Positions 8,957 through 17,199 of a DNA stretch of 64,000 nt are shown one piece after another. The first letter of the stretch is position 1. Each line of letters begins with the position of its first letter. Under the pieces are notes generated by a model. It made no database searches and was not told the DNA's origin. It saw nothing but the letters and a program-made list of their open reading frames with translations. The position numbers and the translations under genes are program-made. The DNA is taken from assembly GCA_027488845.1 (NCBI GenBank), contig JAIYBC010000016.1:1-64000 (forward strand), in the 5' to 3' direction. Source of the DNA: Verrucomicrobiales bacterium (lineage in GTDB: Bacteria; Verrucomicrobiota; Verrucomicrobiia; Limisphaerales; UBA9464).

Positions 8957-10252
8957 ATGCGCATCACCCGACTGGAGGTCCACGACATCCGATTCCCGAC
9001 GTCCCGGCAGCTGGACGGCTCGGATGCGATGAATCCGGACCCGGACTACTCCTCCGCCTACGTGGTCCTGCACACGGACGCCGGCCTGAGGGGCTACGGT
9101 TCCACCTTCACCATCGGCCGTGGCAACGACGTCGTCTGCGCGGCGATCCGGGCGCATGAGCACCTCGTGGTCGGCTTGGAGCTGGACGAATTCGCGGCCG
9201 CTTCCGGCAAGGTCTGGCGGCGGCTGAACGGGGATTCCCAGCTGCGTTGGATCGGGCCGGACAAGGGCGCGGTGCACCTGGCGTTGGCGGCGATCGTCAA
9301 TGCGCTGTGGGACCTGCTGGCACGTCGCGAAGGCCTGCCGGTCTGGAAGCTCGTCAGCCGCATGACGCCCGAGCAGGTCGTGGCGTGCGTGGACTTCCGC
9401 TACATCACGGACGCCATCACTCCGGAAGAGGCTTTGCAGCTGCTGCGGCGGGCGGAGCCGGGCAAGGCGGAACGGATCACGCGGCTCGAGGCCGAAGGTT
9501 ACCCGGCCTACACCACCAGCGCGGGCTGGCTCGGCTACCCGGACGACAAGATCCGCCGGCTTTGCCGGGAAGCGGTGGCCGAGGGCTGGAACCACATCAA
9601 GATCAAGGTCGGCCGGGACCGCGACGACGATGTGCGCCGCCTCGGGATCATCCGCGAGGAGCTCGGCTGGGACCGCAGGCTGATGGTCGATGCCAACCAG
9701 GTCTGGGATGTGCCGGTGGCCATCGAATGGATGAAGCACCTCGCGCCCTTCCGGCCTTGGTGGATCGAGGAGCCGACCTCGCCGGACGACATCCTCGGCC
9801 ACGCCGCCATCGCCCGGGCTATGGAGCCGCTGGGCATCGGTGTGGCGACGGGCGAGCACGGCATGAACCGGATCCTCTTCAAGCAGCTGCTCCAGGCGCG
9901 GGCCATCTCGTTCTGCCAGGTGGATTCCTGCCGGTTGGGCGGACTGAACGAGAACCTGGCGGTGCTGCTGATGGCGGCGAAGTTCGGCGTCCCGGTCTGT
10001 CCTCACGCGGGTGGTGTCGGTCTGTGCGAATTCGTCCAGCACATCAGCATGATCGACTTCACCGTGGTCAGCGGTTCGTGGGACGGACGGGTGTGCGAGT
10101 TCGTCGACCATCTCCACGAGCACTTCAGCGATCCATGCCGGATCCGGACCGCGCGCTACCTCGCCCCGGAAAAGCCGGGGTTCAGCACCGAAATGGTGTC
10201 CTCCAGCGTGGCCACCTACAGCCATCCGGACGGTCCTGCATGGCGTGGCTGA
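8957..10252 (+). CDS. L-fuconate dehydratase, enolase superfamily
   Basis: This 431-residue protein matches the FucD branch of the mandelate racemase/enolase superfamily, which dehydrates L-fuconate to 2-keto-3-deoxy-L-fuconate. The catalytic set is visible: the KxK pair in HIKIKVGRD, metal ligands in VDANQ, WIEEPTSPDD and TGEHG, and the His base in PHAGGVGLCE. The opening MRITRLEVHDIRFPTS is typical of the family. No other fucose pathway gene (fucose dehydrogenase, lactonase, aldolase) is next to it, so it stands alone here. The family assignment is firm; exact substrate specificity is from similarity to FucD. Confidence 0.9.
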   Translation: MRITRLEVHDIRFPTSRQLDGSDAMNPDPDYSSAYVVLHTDAGLRGYGSTFTIGRGNDVVCAAIRAHEHLVVGLELDEFAAASGKVWRRLNGDSQLRWIGPDKGAVHLALAAIVNALWDLLARREGLPVWKLVSRMTPEQVVACVDFRYITDAITPEEALQLLRRAEPGKAERITRLEAEGYPAYTTSAGWLGYPDDKIRRLCREAVAEGWNHIKIKVGRDRDDDVRRLGIIREELGWDRRLMVDANQVWDVPVAIEWMKHLAPFRPWWIEEPTSPDDILGHAAIARAMEPLGIGVATGEHGMNRILFKQLLQARAISFCQVDSCRLGGLNENLAVLLMAAKFGVPVCPHAGGVGLCEFVQHISMIDFTVVSGSWDGRVCEFVDHLHEHFSDPCRIRTARYLAPEKPGFSTEMVSSSVATYSHPDGPAWRG

Positions 10253-10264
10253 CCGGCATCGGGA

Positions 10265-10948
10265 TCAACGGCGGGCGGTATGGGCTTCGGCGGCGTAGAC
10301 GTCGGCGTTGATGCGTCGGGCCTGCTCCAGGAGTCGGTCGGTTTCCGGTAGGTCGTGCCAGGTCGCGGCGTGCTGGAGCGTGGCGACCTGTTCCAAGGCG
10401 GATTCGAAGGCGGGACGCTCGGCACCCGCCGGCGGGTGGATGCTGCCCTGGATGAGGAGGCCGAGCCGGTTCCGGCGTTGGGCCGCGCCGGCGATCTTGC
10501 GGTCGCCGTGGAGGAGGTCGGACTTCTCGGCGCCGACGAAGCATTGTCCGGGTCCGCTGGGATCGCAGCAGGGAGCGAGTCGGGTGGGGACGCCGATCAT
10601 CCTGAACGCGTCCCGGAGCCAACGGTGCATCCTCTCATAGCTTTCGGTGGCGGAGAGTCCGTACCAGGGGTGTGAGGGTGGGATGACGGCCGAGTAGGTC
10701 CAGTCGGCGTCGTGGGGCACCACGCCGCCGCCGGTGGATCGGCGCACCAGGGGCCGGAGCGTGGTGAGGAGCGAGACGTCCGCCAGACGCTGGAAGTAGC
10801 CGAAGGAGGCGGCGGGACGATCCCAGGAATAGCAGCGGAGCACGGGGACGCCGCGGCCCGGTGCCGCTTCGAGCAGGGCCTGGTCGATCGCCATGTTCAG
10901 GGCGGGATCGGTGGGGCCGGAGCGGAGTCGGAACCAAGGGTCGGACAT
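10265..10948 (-). CDS. lipoate-protein ligase A-like (BPL/LplA/LipB family)
   Basis: This 227-residue protein, read from the ATG at 10948 (MSDPWFRL), has the biotin/lipoate ligase fold: NMAIDQALLE near the N-terminus, RRSTGGGVVPHD as the lipoyl-AMP binding loop, and KIAGAAQRR with the expected catalytic lysine. Such enzymes attach lipoate or octanoate to the E2 subunits of 2-oxoacid dehydrogenases and GcvH. The open frame extends 93 codons further upstream but that part overlaps the divergent lipoprotein gene and lacks conservation. It converges with the fuconate dehydratase gene, 12 bases apart. Ligase versus octanoyltransferase activity cannot be told from sequence alone. Confidence 0.82.
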   Translation of the reverse strand: MSDPWFRLRSGPTDPALNMAIDQALLEAAPGRGVPVLRCYSWDRPAASFGYFQRLADVSLLTTLRPLVRRSTGGGVVPHDADWTYSAVIPPSHPWYGLSATESYERMHRWLRDAFRMIGVPTRLAPCCDPSGPGQCFVGAEKSDLLHGDRKIAGAAQRRNRLGLLIQGSIHPPAGAERPAFESALEQVATLQHAATWHDLPETDRLLEQARRINADVYAAEAHTARR

Positions 10949-11030
10949 GGTGGCGGAATCTGGAGGTACTTGGTCCGCCGTGCAAAGGCGCATTGATTCA
11001 CGGTGTCTTCTCTGGCAACCAACCGCCCTC

Positions 11031-12491
11031 ATGAAGAAGGTCATCTCGACCGCGTGGCTGCTGGCGCTGGGCGCCTGGCTTGCCGGATGCGGTGGTTCCG
11101 AACCGAAGCTCGATGCGCGTTGGCGTTTCGCCGGGGCGGATGGTTTGCGTGCGCAGACGGCGGCTCCCGCGCTCCAGAAGGTCCTTTCCGGTCCCGCCGC
11201 CGCGGCCCTCGGTTCCCGTCTTGCCACGAACGCCGGTTCCGCCTTCGCGGGCTTTGTCGCTGGCGGTCCGGCGACGCCCGAGGCCGGCGCCTTGGCGATG
11301 CCGCTTGTCGGCGACCTGCTGGATCACGAGTCCGCCGGTGAAGTCTGGCGGCATTCCGATGGGTCGACCGAACTGCTCCTGGCCGTGAAGGTGACCGCGG
11401 AACGCGCGGCCCTGTGGACCGAGAATTTCCCGAAGTGGGTGCGCCCGCTCCACGCCGGGACCTCCGGTGCGTCCGTCTCCGCCGAGGGCGGATGGCTCTT
11501 CGCCATGAGCCGCAGCGGCTCGGCGTTGGCCGCGGACTTCCGCCGGCGGGTGTCGACGCCGTCCACCGTCTCCGGGCGCCTGCTGGAGCTGGAGACCGCC
11601 GCCGGGAAGCTGCCCGGGATCCAGGCCACCGTCGTCGCGAGCAACGGCGCCGTGCGTTGGAACGGCACGCTCCGGACCGCCGTGGACGCGGCCATACCCA
11701 CCTCGGAGTGGAGCTACCCGACCAACCTGATCGGCGACTCGGTCATCGCCTTCACCGCGGCGAGGGGCCTGGTCGCGCCGCTGCTGGAACAGGCCGGACT
11801 CGCCGAGCTGATCCAAGGCGGGGAGCTTTCCCAGATGTACCTGTGGTCGCAGCCGGAGACGCCGTTCTCCACCTACGGGGTCGTCCACGCCGACAAACCC
11901 GCGCAGCTGATATCCCGGGTCCACGACTGGATCCGGCCCCAGTTCTCGACGAACGCCACGCCCGGCACGAGGCAGGGTCTGGTGATGTACGATCCGACGC
12001 GGCAGATCCTGGCCCTGTCCAGCGCCCCCGTGGCGACGCCGACACTGGCCGGCCCGACCAACGGACAGCCCGGCTTCGTGGGCCTCAGCTTCGTGGGCCT
12101 CAACCGTTCGAAGGGGCCGCTCCCCAAGGAACTGCTCGCGGAGCTGCTCAAGCCCGGCGTCCTCTATTACGACTGGGAGATGACCTCGGAGAACATCGCC
12201 CACTGGTCCGCCGGCCTCCAGGTGAAGGACATCTCGGCCGGCTTGCGTCCGCCGCCGGCGGAAGGTCCTGGTCGGCGGTTCCTCGAGGAATCGGCTCCCT
12301 ATCTCGAGAACGCCGTGACCGTCGTCTCGCAGAAGTCCCCCGGTGTCTTTGAACTCCAACGCAAGACGACGGTCGGTCTCACGTCCTTCGAGCTGGTCCT
12401 CCTGACCCGCTGGCTGGATCCGCCCACGGCCCGTCCGGCGCGTCCCGCGCGTCCGGCACCTCCCGGTGCGGCAACGCAGAAGTCCCGCTGA
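11031..12491 (+). CDS. hypothetical lipoprotein
   Basis: The 486-residue product starts MKKVISTAWL and has a lipobox (LAGC, cysteine at about residue 22), so it should be a lipid-anchored envelope protein. The mature part is Ala/Gly/Leu-rich with alternating strands and helices and no motif I recognise; the overall look resembles DUF3352-type proteins of similar size, but this is weak. The C-terminus is a Pro/Ala/Arg tail of simple-sequence type. The gene is followed after four bases by pdxJ, so it probably leads the transcript that carries pdxJ and acpS. Confidence 0.7.
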   Translation: MKKVISTAWLLALGAWLAGCGGSEPKLDARWRFAGADGLRAQTAAPALQKVLSGPAAAALGSRLATNAGSAFAGFVAGGPATPEAGALAMPLVGDLLDHESAGEVWRHSDGSTELLLAVKVTAERAALWTENFPKWVRPLHAGTSGASVSAEGGWLFAMSRSGSALAADFRRRVSTPSTVSGRLLELETAAGKLPGIQATVVASNGAVRWNGTLRTAVDAAIPTSEWSYPTNLIGDSVIAFTAARGLVAPLLEQAGLAELIQGGELSQMYLWSQPETPFSTYGVVHADKPAQLISRVHDWIRPQFSTNATPGTRQGLVMYDPTRQILALSSAPVATPTLAGPTNGQPGFVGLSFVGLNRSKGPLPKELLAELLKPGVLYYDWEMTSENIAHWSAGLQVKDISAGLRPPPAEGPGRRFLEESAPYLENAVTVVSQKSPGVFELQRKTTVGLTSFELVLLTRWLDPPTARPARPARPAPPGAATQKSR

Positions 12492-12495
12492 ACCC

Positions 12496-13236
12496 ATGCT
12501 CAAGCTCGGAGTCAACATCGACCACGTCGCCACCCTCAGGCAGGCGCGCTACCGGGGTCTCCCCGGCGGCGAGCCCTGTCCGGTCGAGGCCGCCCGCATC
12601 TGCCTCGCGACCGGCGCGCATGGCATCACCGCCCACCTGCGGGAAGACCGCAGGCACATCCTCGACGACGACATCGTGGCGCTGCGTCGCGTGGTGACGA
12701 CGCGGTTCAACCTCGAGATCGCCAACGTCCCCGAGATCATCGACATCGCGGTCCGGGTGAAGCCGGACATCGTCTGCCTGGTTCCGGAACGGCGCGAGGA
12801 GATCACGACGGAAGGCGGCCTGGACGTGGTGGCGGCGGAGTCCTCGCTGGCCGAGTGCCGTCGGCGGCTGAACGACGCCGGCATCGAGGTCAGCCTCTTC
12901 GTCGGCCCGGACGCCGCGCAGATCGAGGCATCGGCCCGTATCGGGGCCCAATTCGTCGAACTGCACACCGGGCCCTACGCCCACGCCTTCCATTCCAAGA
13001 GGGAGCGGATCGTCGAGATCGAACGGCTGGTGGCGGCGTCCCGGTTGGCCCATGGCCTCGGGCTGAGGGTGAACGCCGGGCATGGTCTGAACGTGGAGAA
13101 TGTCCCGGTCCTGCACGTCGTGCCCCATCTCGAGGAACTCAACATCGGCCATTCGCTCATCAGCCGCGCCGTCTTCAAGGGTTTGGCGGCGTCCGTGCAG
13201 GAGATGCTGAAGGCGATGGAGGGATACCGCGGATGA
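12496..13236 (+). CDS. pdxJ: pyridoxine 5'-phosphate synthase
   Basis: This 246-residue protein is PdxJ, which condenses 1-deoxyxylulose 5-phosphate with 3-amino-2-oxopropyl phosphate to form pyridoxine 5'-phosphate. The opening MLKLGVNIDHVATLRQAR is diagnostic. The phosphate- and substrate-binding segments are seen in ITAHLREDRRHI, in CLVPERREE with its TTEGGLDV loop, and in VNAGHGLN near the C-terminus, which ends with the usual NIGHSLISRAVFKGL. It is a TIM-barrel enzyme of normal length. acpS follows at once, the same pairing as in Escherichia coli and many other bacteria. Confidence 0.97.
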   Translation: MLKLGVNIDHVATLRQARYRGLPGGEPCPVEAARICLATGAHGITAHLREDRRHILDDDIVALRRVVTTRFNLEIANVPEIIDIAVRVKPDIVCLVPERREEITTEGGLDVVAAESSLAECRRRLNDAGIEVSLFVGPDAAQIEASARIGAQFVELHTGPYAHAFHSKRERIVEIERLVAASRLAHGLGLRVNAGHGLNVENVPVLHVVPHLEELNIGHSLISRAVFKGLAASVQEMLKAMEGYRG

Positions 13237-13264
13237 CCTTTCGGGGGCAGGGGAGGCGGCCGCG

Positions 13265-13642
13265 GTGATCCTCGGCGTGGGCATCGACCTGATCGAGGTC
13301 TCCCGGATCCGCGATTCCCTGGAGCGCTTCGGCGACCGCTTGGCCCGGCGGATCCTGCGGCCGGAGGAGTTCCAGTACTGCATGTCCCATCCGGATCCGG
13401 CGCCGTATGTGGCGGCGCGTTTCGCGGCGAAGGAGGCCGTCAGCAAGGCCTTCGGGACGGGCATCGGAGCCACGCTCGGATGGCAGGACATCGAGGTGCG
13501 GCGGCTCGAATCGGGGCGTCCGGAGGTCCTGCTGCATGGTGAGGCCCGCCTCTATTCCGACAGCCGAGGCTGCCGCAACCTGCACCTGAGCCTGACCCAT
13601 ACCGTCCACTACGCCTCGGCCGTCGCGGTGCTCGAGGCCTGA
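13265..13642 (+). CDS. acpS: holo-[acyl-carrier-protein] synthase
   Basis: AcpS transfers the 4'-phosphopantetheine arm from CoA to acyl carrier protein. The 125-residue product begins at a GTG (13265) and shows the family motifs: ILGVGIDLIEVSRI at the N-terminus with the metal-binding Asp, and FAAKEAVSKAFGTGI with the conserved Lys-Glu pair. LSLTHTVHYASAVAV closes the fold. Length is normal. It lies 28 bases after pdxJ and probably shares its transcript. Confidence 0.96.
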   Translation: MILGVGIDLIEVSRIRDSLERFGDRLARRILRPEEFQYCMSHPDPAPYVAARFAAKEAVSKAFGTGIGATLGWQDIEVRRLESGRPEVLLHGEARLYSDSRGCRNLHLSLTHTVHYASAVAVLEA

Positions 13643-13781
13643 ACTCGGGCAAGGGGAATCAGGCCGGGCTTCCAGGCGGGTTGCCTCCAACGTGGGCCGG
13701 CCGGCAATCACGGGGCTTCTCGGCCCCCGGAGTCTCCGGTGCAGGAAACCGGGGGCATCGAAACTGCTGGGTCATGACGGC

Positions 13782-14648
13782 ATGCCACTTCACGCGACTT
13801 GGACCAATCTCCTGCTGATGACGGCCACCCTCTCCATCGGGTGGGCGTTCGGGCGGCGTGGTGGGGCGCCGGCGAGGATCGCCGTCGTCCTCGGACTGGG
13901 GGTCCTTGTCCTTGGTGTGATTGCGAACCTTCGGCCCGACCTCTGGAGCCGATGGATCCCCTGGAGGGATCTCCTGTTCGTCTCGAACCTGTTTCCGTTC
14001 GCATTCGCCCTGATCCTGCCTTCCGCCGTTTTCCGCCAGCCGGACCGGTCCGGTAGGCTGCGTCTGGGCATCCTGTCGATCTTCCTCACCTTGGCCTCCG
14101 TGCGCCCGTCGTTCGAGTTCCTCGAGCCGGCGGCGCGTGCCCGGATCACCTGGGTCGACCGCGATGGGATCTGCCGTCAATCCAGCCGGGAAACCTGTTC
14201 CGCCGCGGCCCTTGCCACCGTCCTTCTTCGGCACGGGATCGAGTCGAACGAGAAGCGGATCGCTGAACTGGCTTGGACCCGGCGCGACCGTGGCACTTCC
14301 GTCTTGGGACTCTACCGCGCCGCCGTCTTCCTGACCGATGGCAGGCCGGAACTGCGCCCACGGATCCGCCGGATCACCGCCGAGGAACTGGTTGCGTCGG
14401 GACGGCCGGCTGTCGTCACGGTGGGGCTGCCCAGACTGGGGAGTTCGCCGGCGGCGCTCGAATTCGGGAAGGCCTACGAATGGGAACCCGGTGTCCTCCA
14501 CGACGTCGCCTTCCTCGGCAGATCCCCGACGCGGGGTCTGGTCCGCATCGGCGATCCCGACTTCGGCCTCGAGGAATGGCCCGAGGAGCACCTGCGCTAC
14601 CTCCATCGCGGAACGGCCTTGGTCCTGGAAACGGTCGCCGGGCGTTGA
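13782..14648 (+). CDS. membrane-anchored C39-like cysteine peptidase
   Basis: The 288-residue protein is read from the ATG at 13782; an in-frame frame extension upstream has no support. Four predicted membrane segments occupy the first 110 residues (about 8-24, 31-50, 63-84, 94-108). The remainder is a papain-like domain: Q133 and C139 in RQSSRETCSAAALA, H240 in VLHDVAFLG and D258 in IGDPDFG, spaced as in peptidase family C39. Unlike bacteriocin exporters it has no ABC transporter domains and no adjacent bacteriocin gene. The topology places the peptidase either in the cytoplasm or the periplasm; the DRDGICRQ start just after the last helix does not settle it. Substrate unknown. Confidence 0.72.
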   Translation: MPLHATWTNLLLMTATLSIGWAFGRRGGAPARIAVVLGLGVLVLGVIANLRPDLWSRWIPWRDLLFVSNLFPFAFALILPSAVFRQPDRSGRLRLGILSIFLTLASVRPSFEFLEPAARARITWVDRDGICRQSSRETCSAAALATVLLRHGIESNEKRIAELAWTRRDRGTSVLGLYRAAVFLTDGRPELRPRIRRITAEELVASGRPAVVTVGLPRLGSSPAALEFGKAYEWEPGVLHDVAFLGRSPTRGLVRIGDPDFGLEEWPEEHLRYLHRGTALVLETVAGR

Positions 14649-14733
14649 GTTCCGGCTTCACCGGTTCCCGCAGGAAGGCCCGGGTTCCACGCTGCGGTGT
14701 AAGGTTCCTTGGATTGGCACGACCCACCCGTGC

Positions 14734-15195
14734 ATGAAACGCAACCTGATGCTCCTGTCCCTCCTGGGATTCCTCGCCACCACCACCGCCTCCATCGCCG
14801 CGGAGAAGCGGCTGCTGAACCTCGACAAGGAGGGTGTCGCCATCCAGGGCTACGACCCGGTGGCGTTCTTCACCGTGAAGTCCCCCGTGAAGGGGAAGCC
14901 CGAGTTCGCGAGCGAACACGAGGGCGCCCGCTACTTCTTCCATTCGGCAAAGAGCAAACAGCTCTTCGACGCCGAGCCGAAGAGGTATGCGCCGCAATTC
15001 GGCGGCTATTGCGCCTATGGCGTGAGCCGGAACGCGCTCGCCCCGATCCAGGTCGAGGCGTGGCAGATCGTGGACGGACGGCTGCTGATGCAGAAGAACC
15101 CCGGGATCCGGGACGACTTCAACGAGGACGCCAAGGGCAACCTCGTGAAGGCCGATTCGAACTGGCCGAAGTTGCTCGGGAAGAAGGGCAAGTGA
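14734..15195 (+). CDS. secreted YHS-domain protein
   Basis: This 153-residue protein has a signal peptide (about 1-22, ending ASIA-A) and a YHS-type domain: VAIQGYDPVAFFT, then YFFHSAKSKQLFDAEPKRY and PQFGGYCAYGVS (about 35-100). YHS-domain proteins of this exported class are widespread and are thought to bind metal or haem-like ligands through the conserved Tyr/His/Cys, but their role is not established. The stop codon is 12 bases before the DoxX-like gene, so it appears to be the first gene of the redox operon that follows. Confidence 0.85.
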   Translation: MKRNLMLLSLLGFLATTTASIAAEKRLLNLDKEGVAIQGYDPVAFFTVKSPVKGKPEFASEHEGARYFFHSAKSKQLFDAEPKRYAPQFGGYCAYGVSRNALAPIQVEAWQIVDGRLLMQKNPGIRDDFNEDAKGNLVKADSNWPKLLGKKGK

Positions 15196-15207
15196 CCCGC
15201 ACCCGGA

Positions 15208-15711
15208 ATGAACCCGAATCGCAATCCAGTCACCGGCTCCCCATCGCGGGGATTCCGCCCGGAAGTCCGTCCCGGCGAGGGCCACTTCATCGACGAAACC
15301 GCCGAGAACCTCAGCCAAGGTGAGCGCCGGGTCAGCCTGGGAGCGCGGATCCTCACCGCTTCCATCCTGCTGGAGACGCTCTGGTTCAAGTTCACCGGCC
15401 ACCCCGAGTCGATGTGGATCTTCCGCCAGATGAACATGGAATCCTGGGGACGCTACGGGCAGGGCATCTGGGAGCTGACCGCGTCGGTGCTCCTGTTCGT
15501 CCCGCGGTTCCGGTGGGTCGGAGCCCTGCTGGCCCTGGGTGCCATGGGGTCGGCGATCGCGAGCCACCTCACCGTCCTCGGCATCGCCATCCAGGGGGAT
15601 CACGGACTCTTGTTCGGGATGGCCTGCACCGCCTTCCTCGGTGCGCTGGCGACCCTTTGGATCCACCAGCAGTCCATCCCCAACATCACCCGATTGGACG
15701 ACGCGCCATGA
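15208..15711 (+). CDS. DoxX-like integral membrane protein
   Basis: The 167-residue protein has a hydrophilic N-terminus of about 40 residues, then four membrane helices: one around ILTASILLETLWFKFTGH, two in the central segment and one near FGMACTAFLGALATLW. The order, short loops and the LLET-x-WFKFTG pattern fit the DoxX/SURF4-like family, small quinone-interacting or structural membrane proteins that accompany redox genes. Its last codon overlaps the next start by the four bases ATGA, so translation of the pair is probably coupled. Confidence 0.8.
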   Translation: MNPNRNPVTGSPSRGFRPEVRPGEGHFIDETAENLSQGERRVSLGARILTASILLETLWFKFTGHPESMWIFRQMNMESWGRYGQGIWELTASVLLFVPRFRWVGALLALGAMGSAIASHLTVLGIAIQGDHGLLFGMACTAFLGALATLWIHQQSIPNITRLDDAP

Positions 15712-16124
15712 CGTCGTCCACGGAGGTGGCCGCGGGCATCCTGGTGGATGCGGCGGGGTTTTATCTCGCACTGGGAATCGCGGTCGCGGTCGGGATCCAT
15801 TGGCAGGGTCTTGCGCGCATCGATCCCGGGACCCGGGGCGCGGGGATCGGATTCCGGATCCTGATCACCCCGGGTCTGGTGGCGCTCTGGCCATGGCTGC
15901 TGGTGGTGTGGAACCGGGCCGTCCGCGGCTCCGGATTCCGAGGCGGCTCCGCAGTCGCGCCGAGCGCGGGGTCCCTTCGCACCGCCCACGTTTGGGCCTG
16001 GGGGATCCTCGGCATCCTCGTCCCGACGACCCTGGCGATGCTTCTTGTCTCCCGTCCCCCGATGTCGCCGCCCACGACCCTTCCCGTCCCTCCACCGGCC
16101 TTGCCTGAAACCCCATCCGCCTGA
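15708..16124 (+). CDS. small membrane protein of the redox operon
   Basis: A 138-residue product starts at the ATG that overlaps the DoxX-like stop codon. Three hydrophobic segments are visible (about 9-29, 46-66 and 93-113), with a Pro-rich C-terminal tail. I do not recognise a family. Position between the DoxX-like gene and the ferric-reductase/Rieske gene, with overlap on one side and one base on the other, argues for a subunit or assembly factor of the same complex; that role is inference. Confidence 0.72.
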   Translation: MTSSTEVAAGILVDAAGFYLALGIAVAVGIHWQGLARIDPGTRGAGIGFRILITPGLVALWPWLLVVWNRAVRGSGFRGGSAVAPSAGSLRTAHVWAWGILGILVPTTLAMLLVSRPPMSPPTTLPVPPPALPETPSA

Positions 16125-16125
16125 C

Positions 16126-17199
16126 ATGTCGTCCCACTATCGCGTCGTCGACTGGAACCCGGAGAAGCGCCGCTACGACTTCGGCCTCGGCATCCTGGTG
16201 GCGGTCACGCTTGTCGCCTTCGGGGTGGTGACCGCCTGGAAGTCGCCGGAGGTCACCGTTGAGACTTTGCTGATCCGCGGAACCGCCCTGGTCGCCTTCC
16301 TGCTGCTGCACCTGGTCCTCGCGATCGGCCCGTTGGCGCGGTTGGACCGACGCTTCCTGCCCCTGTTGTACAACCGCCGGCACCTCGGCGTGACCCTCTT
16401 CGGGATCGGCCTGGTCCACGGCGGATTGTCTCTGTTCCAGTTCCACGCGCTCGGGGACGTGAATCCCTTCGTGAGCGTGCTGACGTCCTACTCGCAGGAT
16501 GCACGGCTGTTGTCCGATGGGCGTCTGGTCGCAGGGCATTTCCCCTTCGAACCGTTCGGCGTCGCAGGATTGGCCGTGCTCTTCCTGTTGGCCGCCACCA
16601 GCCACGACTTCTGGCTCAAGCTGCTCGGACCGTCCCTTTGGAAGTCGCTGCACCTCGGCGCCTACCTCGCCTACCTGCTGTTGTTCATCCATGTGGCCGC
16701 CGGGGTGGTTCAGGCCGAGCGCAGCGTGATCCCGCCTACGCTCCTGTCTGCCGGTTTCCTGCTGCTGCTGGGACTCCACGTAGCCGCGGCGCGAAAGGGT
16801 TTCGTCCGGAGGCCCGCGGTGGGAGCAGCGGTTGCCGAAGGCTTCGTGGACGTGGGTGAGGTCGAGGCCTTTCAGGAAGCTCGGGGCCGGGTTGTGACTG
16901 TCGGAGAAGGGCGGATCGCCGTGTTCCGGCACCGCAACCGGATCTTCGCCACCTCCAACGTCTGCCGGCATCAGGGTGGGCCGCTGGGAGAGGGACGGAT
17001 CCTCGACGGCTGCATCACGTGTCCTTGGCACGGATGGAACTACCGTCCCGAGGACGGCTGCAGTCCTCCGCCCTTCGAGGAGACGTTGGAGACCCACGCG
17101 ACCCGGAACGTCGGTGGACGGCTTTGGGTCCGAGCGGAGGTGAATCCGTTGCGGACCGTTTGTCCGGGAAGCGAATCCACGAAGGGGAGGGGGGAATGA
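16126..17199 (+). CDS. ferric-reductase-like membrane domain fused to a Rieske [2Fe-2S] domain
   Basis: This 357-residue protein has about six membrane helices (about 20-38, 50-68, 85-105, 143-160, 176-195, 203-221). Conserved histidines (H86, H98, H176, H189) sit in the helix pattern of the ferric-reductase/YedZ (MsrQ) family, which binds b-type haem. A C-terminal Rieske domain follows (about 235-335) with C280/H282 and C299/H302, the CxH...CxxH ligand set. The fusion suggests electron transfer between a membrane haem and a soluble iron-sulfur centre in one chain. It starts one base after the preceding gene and overlaps the next by ATGA. The electron donor and acceptor are unknown. Confidence 0.88.
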   Translation: MSSHYRVVDWNPEKRRYDFGLGILVAVTLVAFGVVTAWKSPEVTVETLLIRGTALVAFLLLHLVLAIGPLARLDRRFLPLLYNRRHLGVTLFGIGLVHGGLSLFQFHALGDVNPFVSVLTSYSQDARLLSDGRLVAGHFPFEPFGVAGLAVLFLLAATSHDFWLKLLGPSLWKSLHLGAYLAYLLLFIHVAAGVVQAERSVIPPTLLSAGFLLLLGLHVAAARKGFVRRPAVGAAVAEGFVDVGEVEAFQEARGRVVTVGEGRIAVFRHRNRIFATSNVCRHQGGPLGEGRILDGCITCPWHGWNYRPEDGCSPPPFEETLETHATRNVGGRLWVRAEVNPLRTVCPGSESTKGRGE

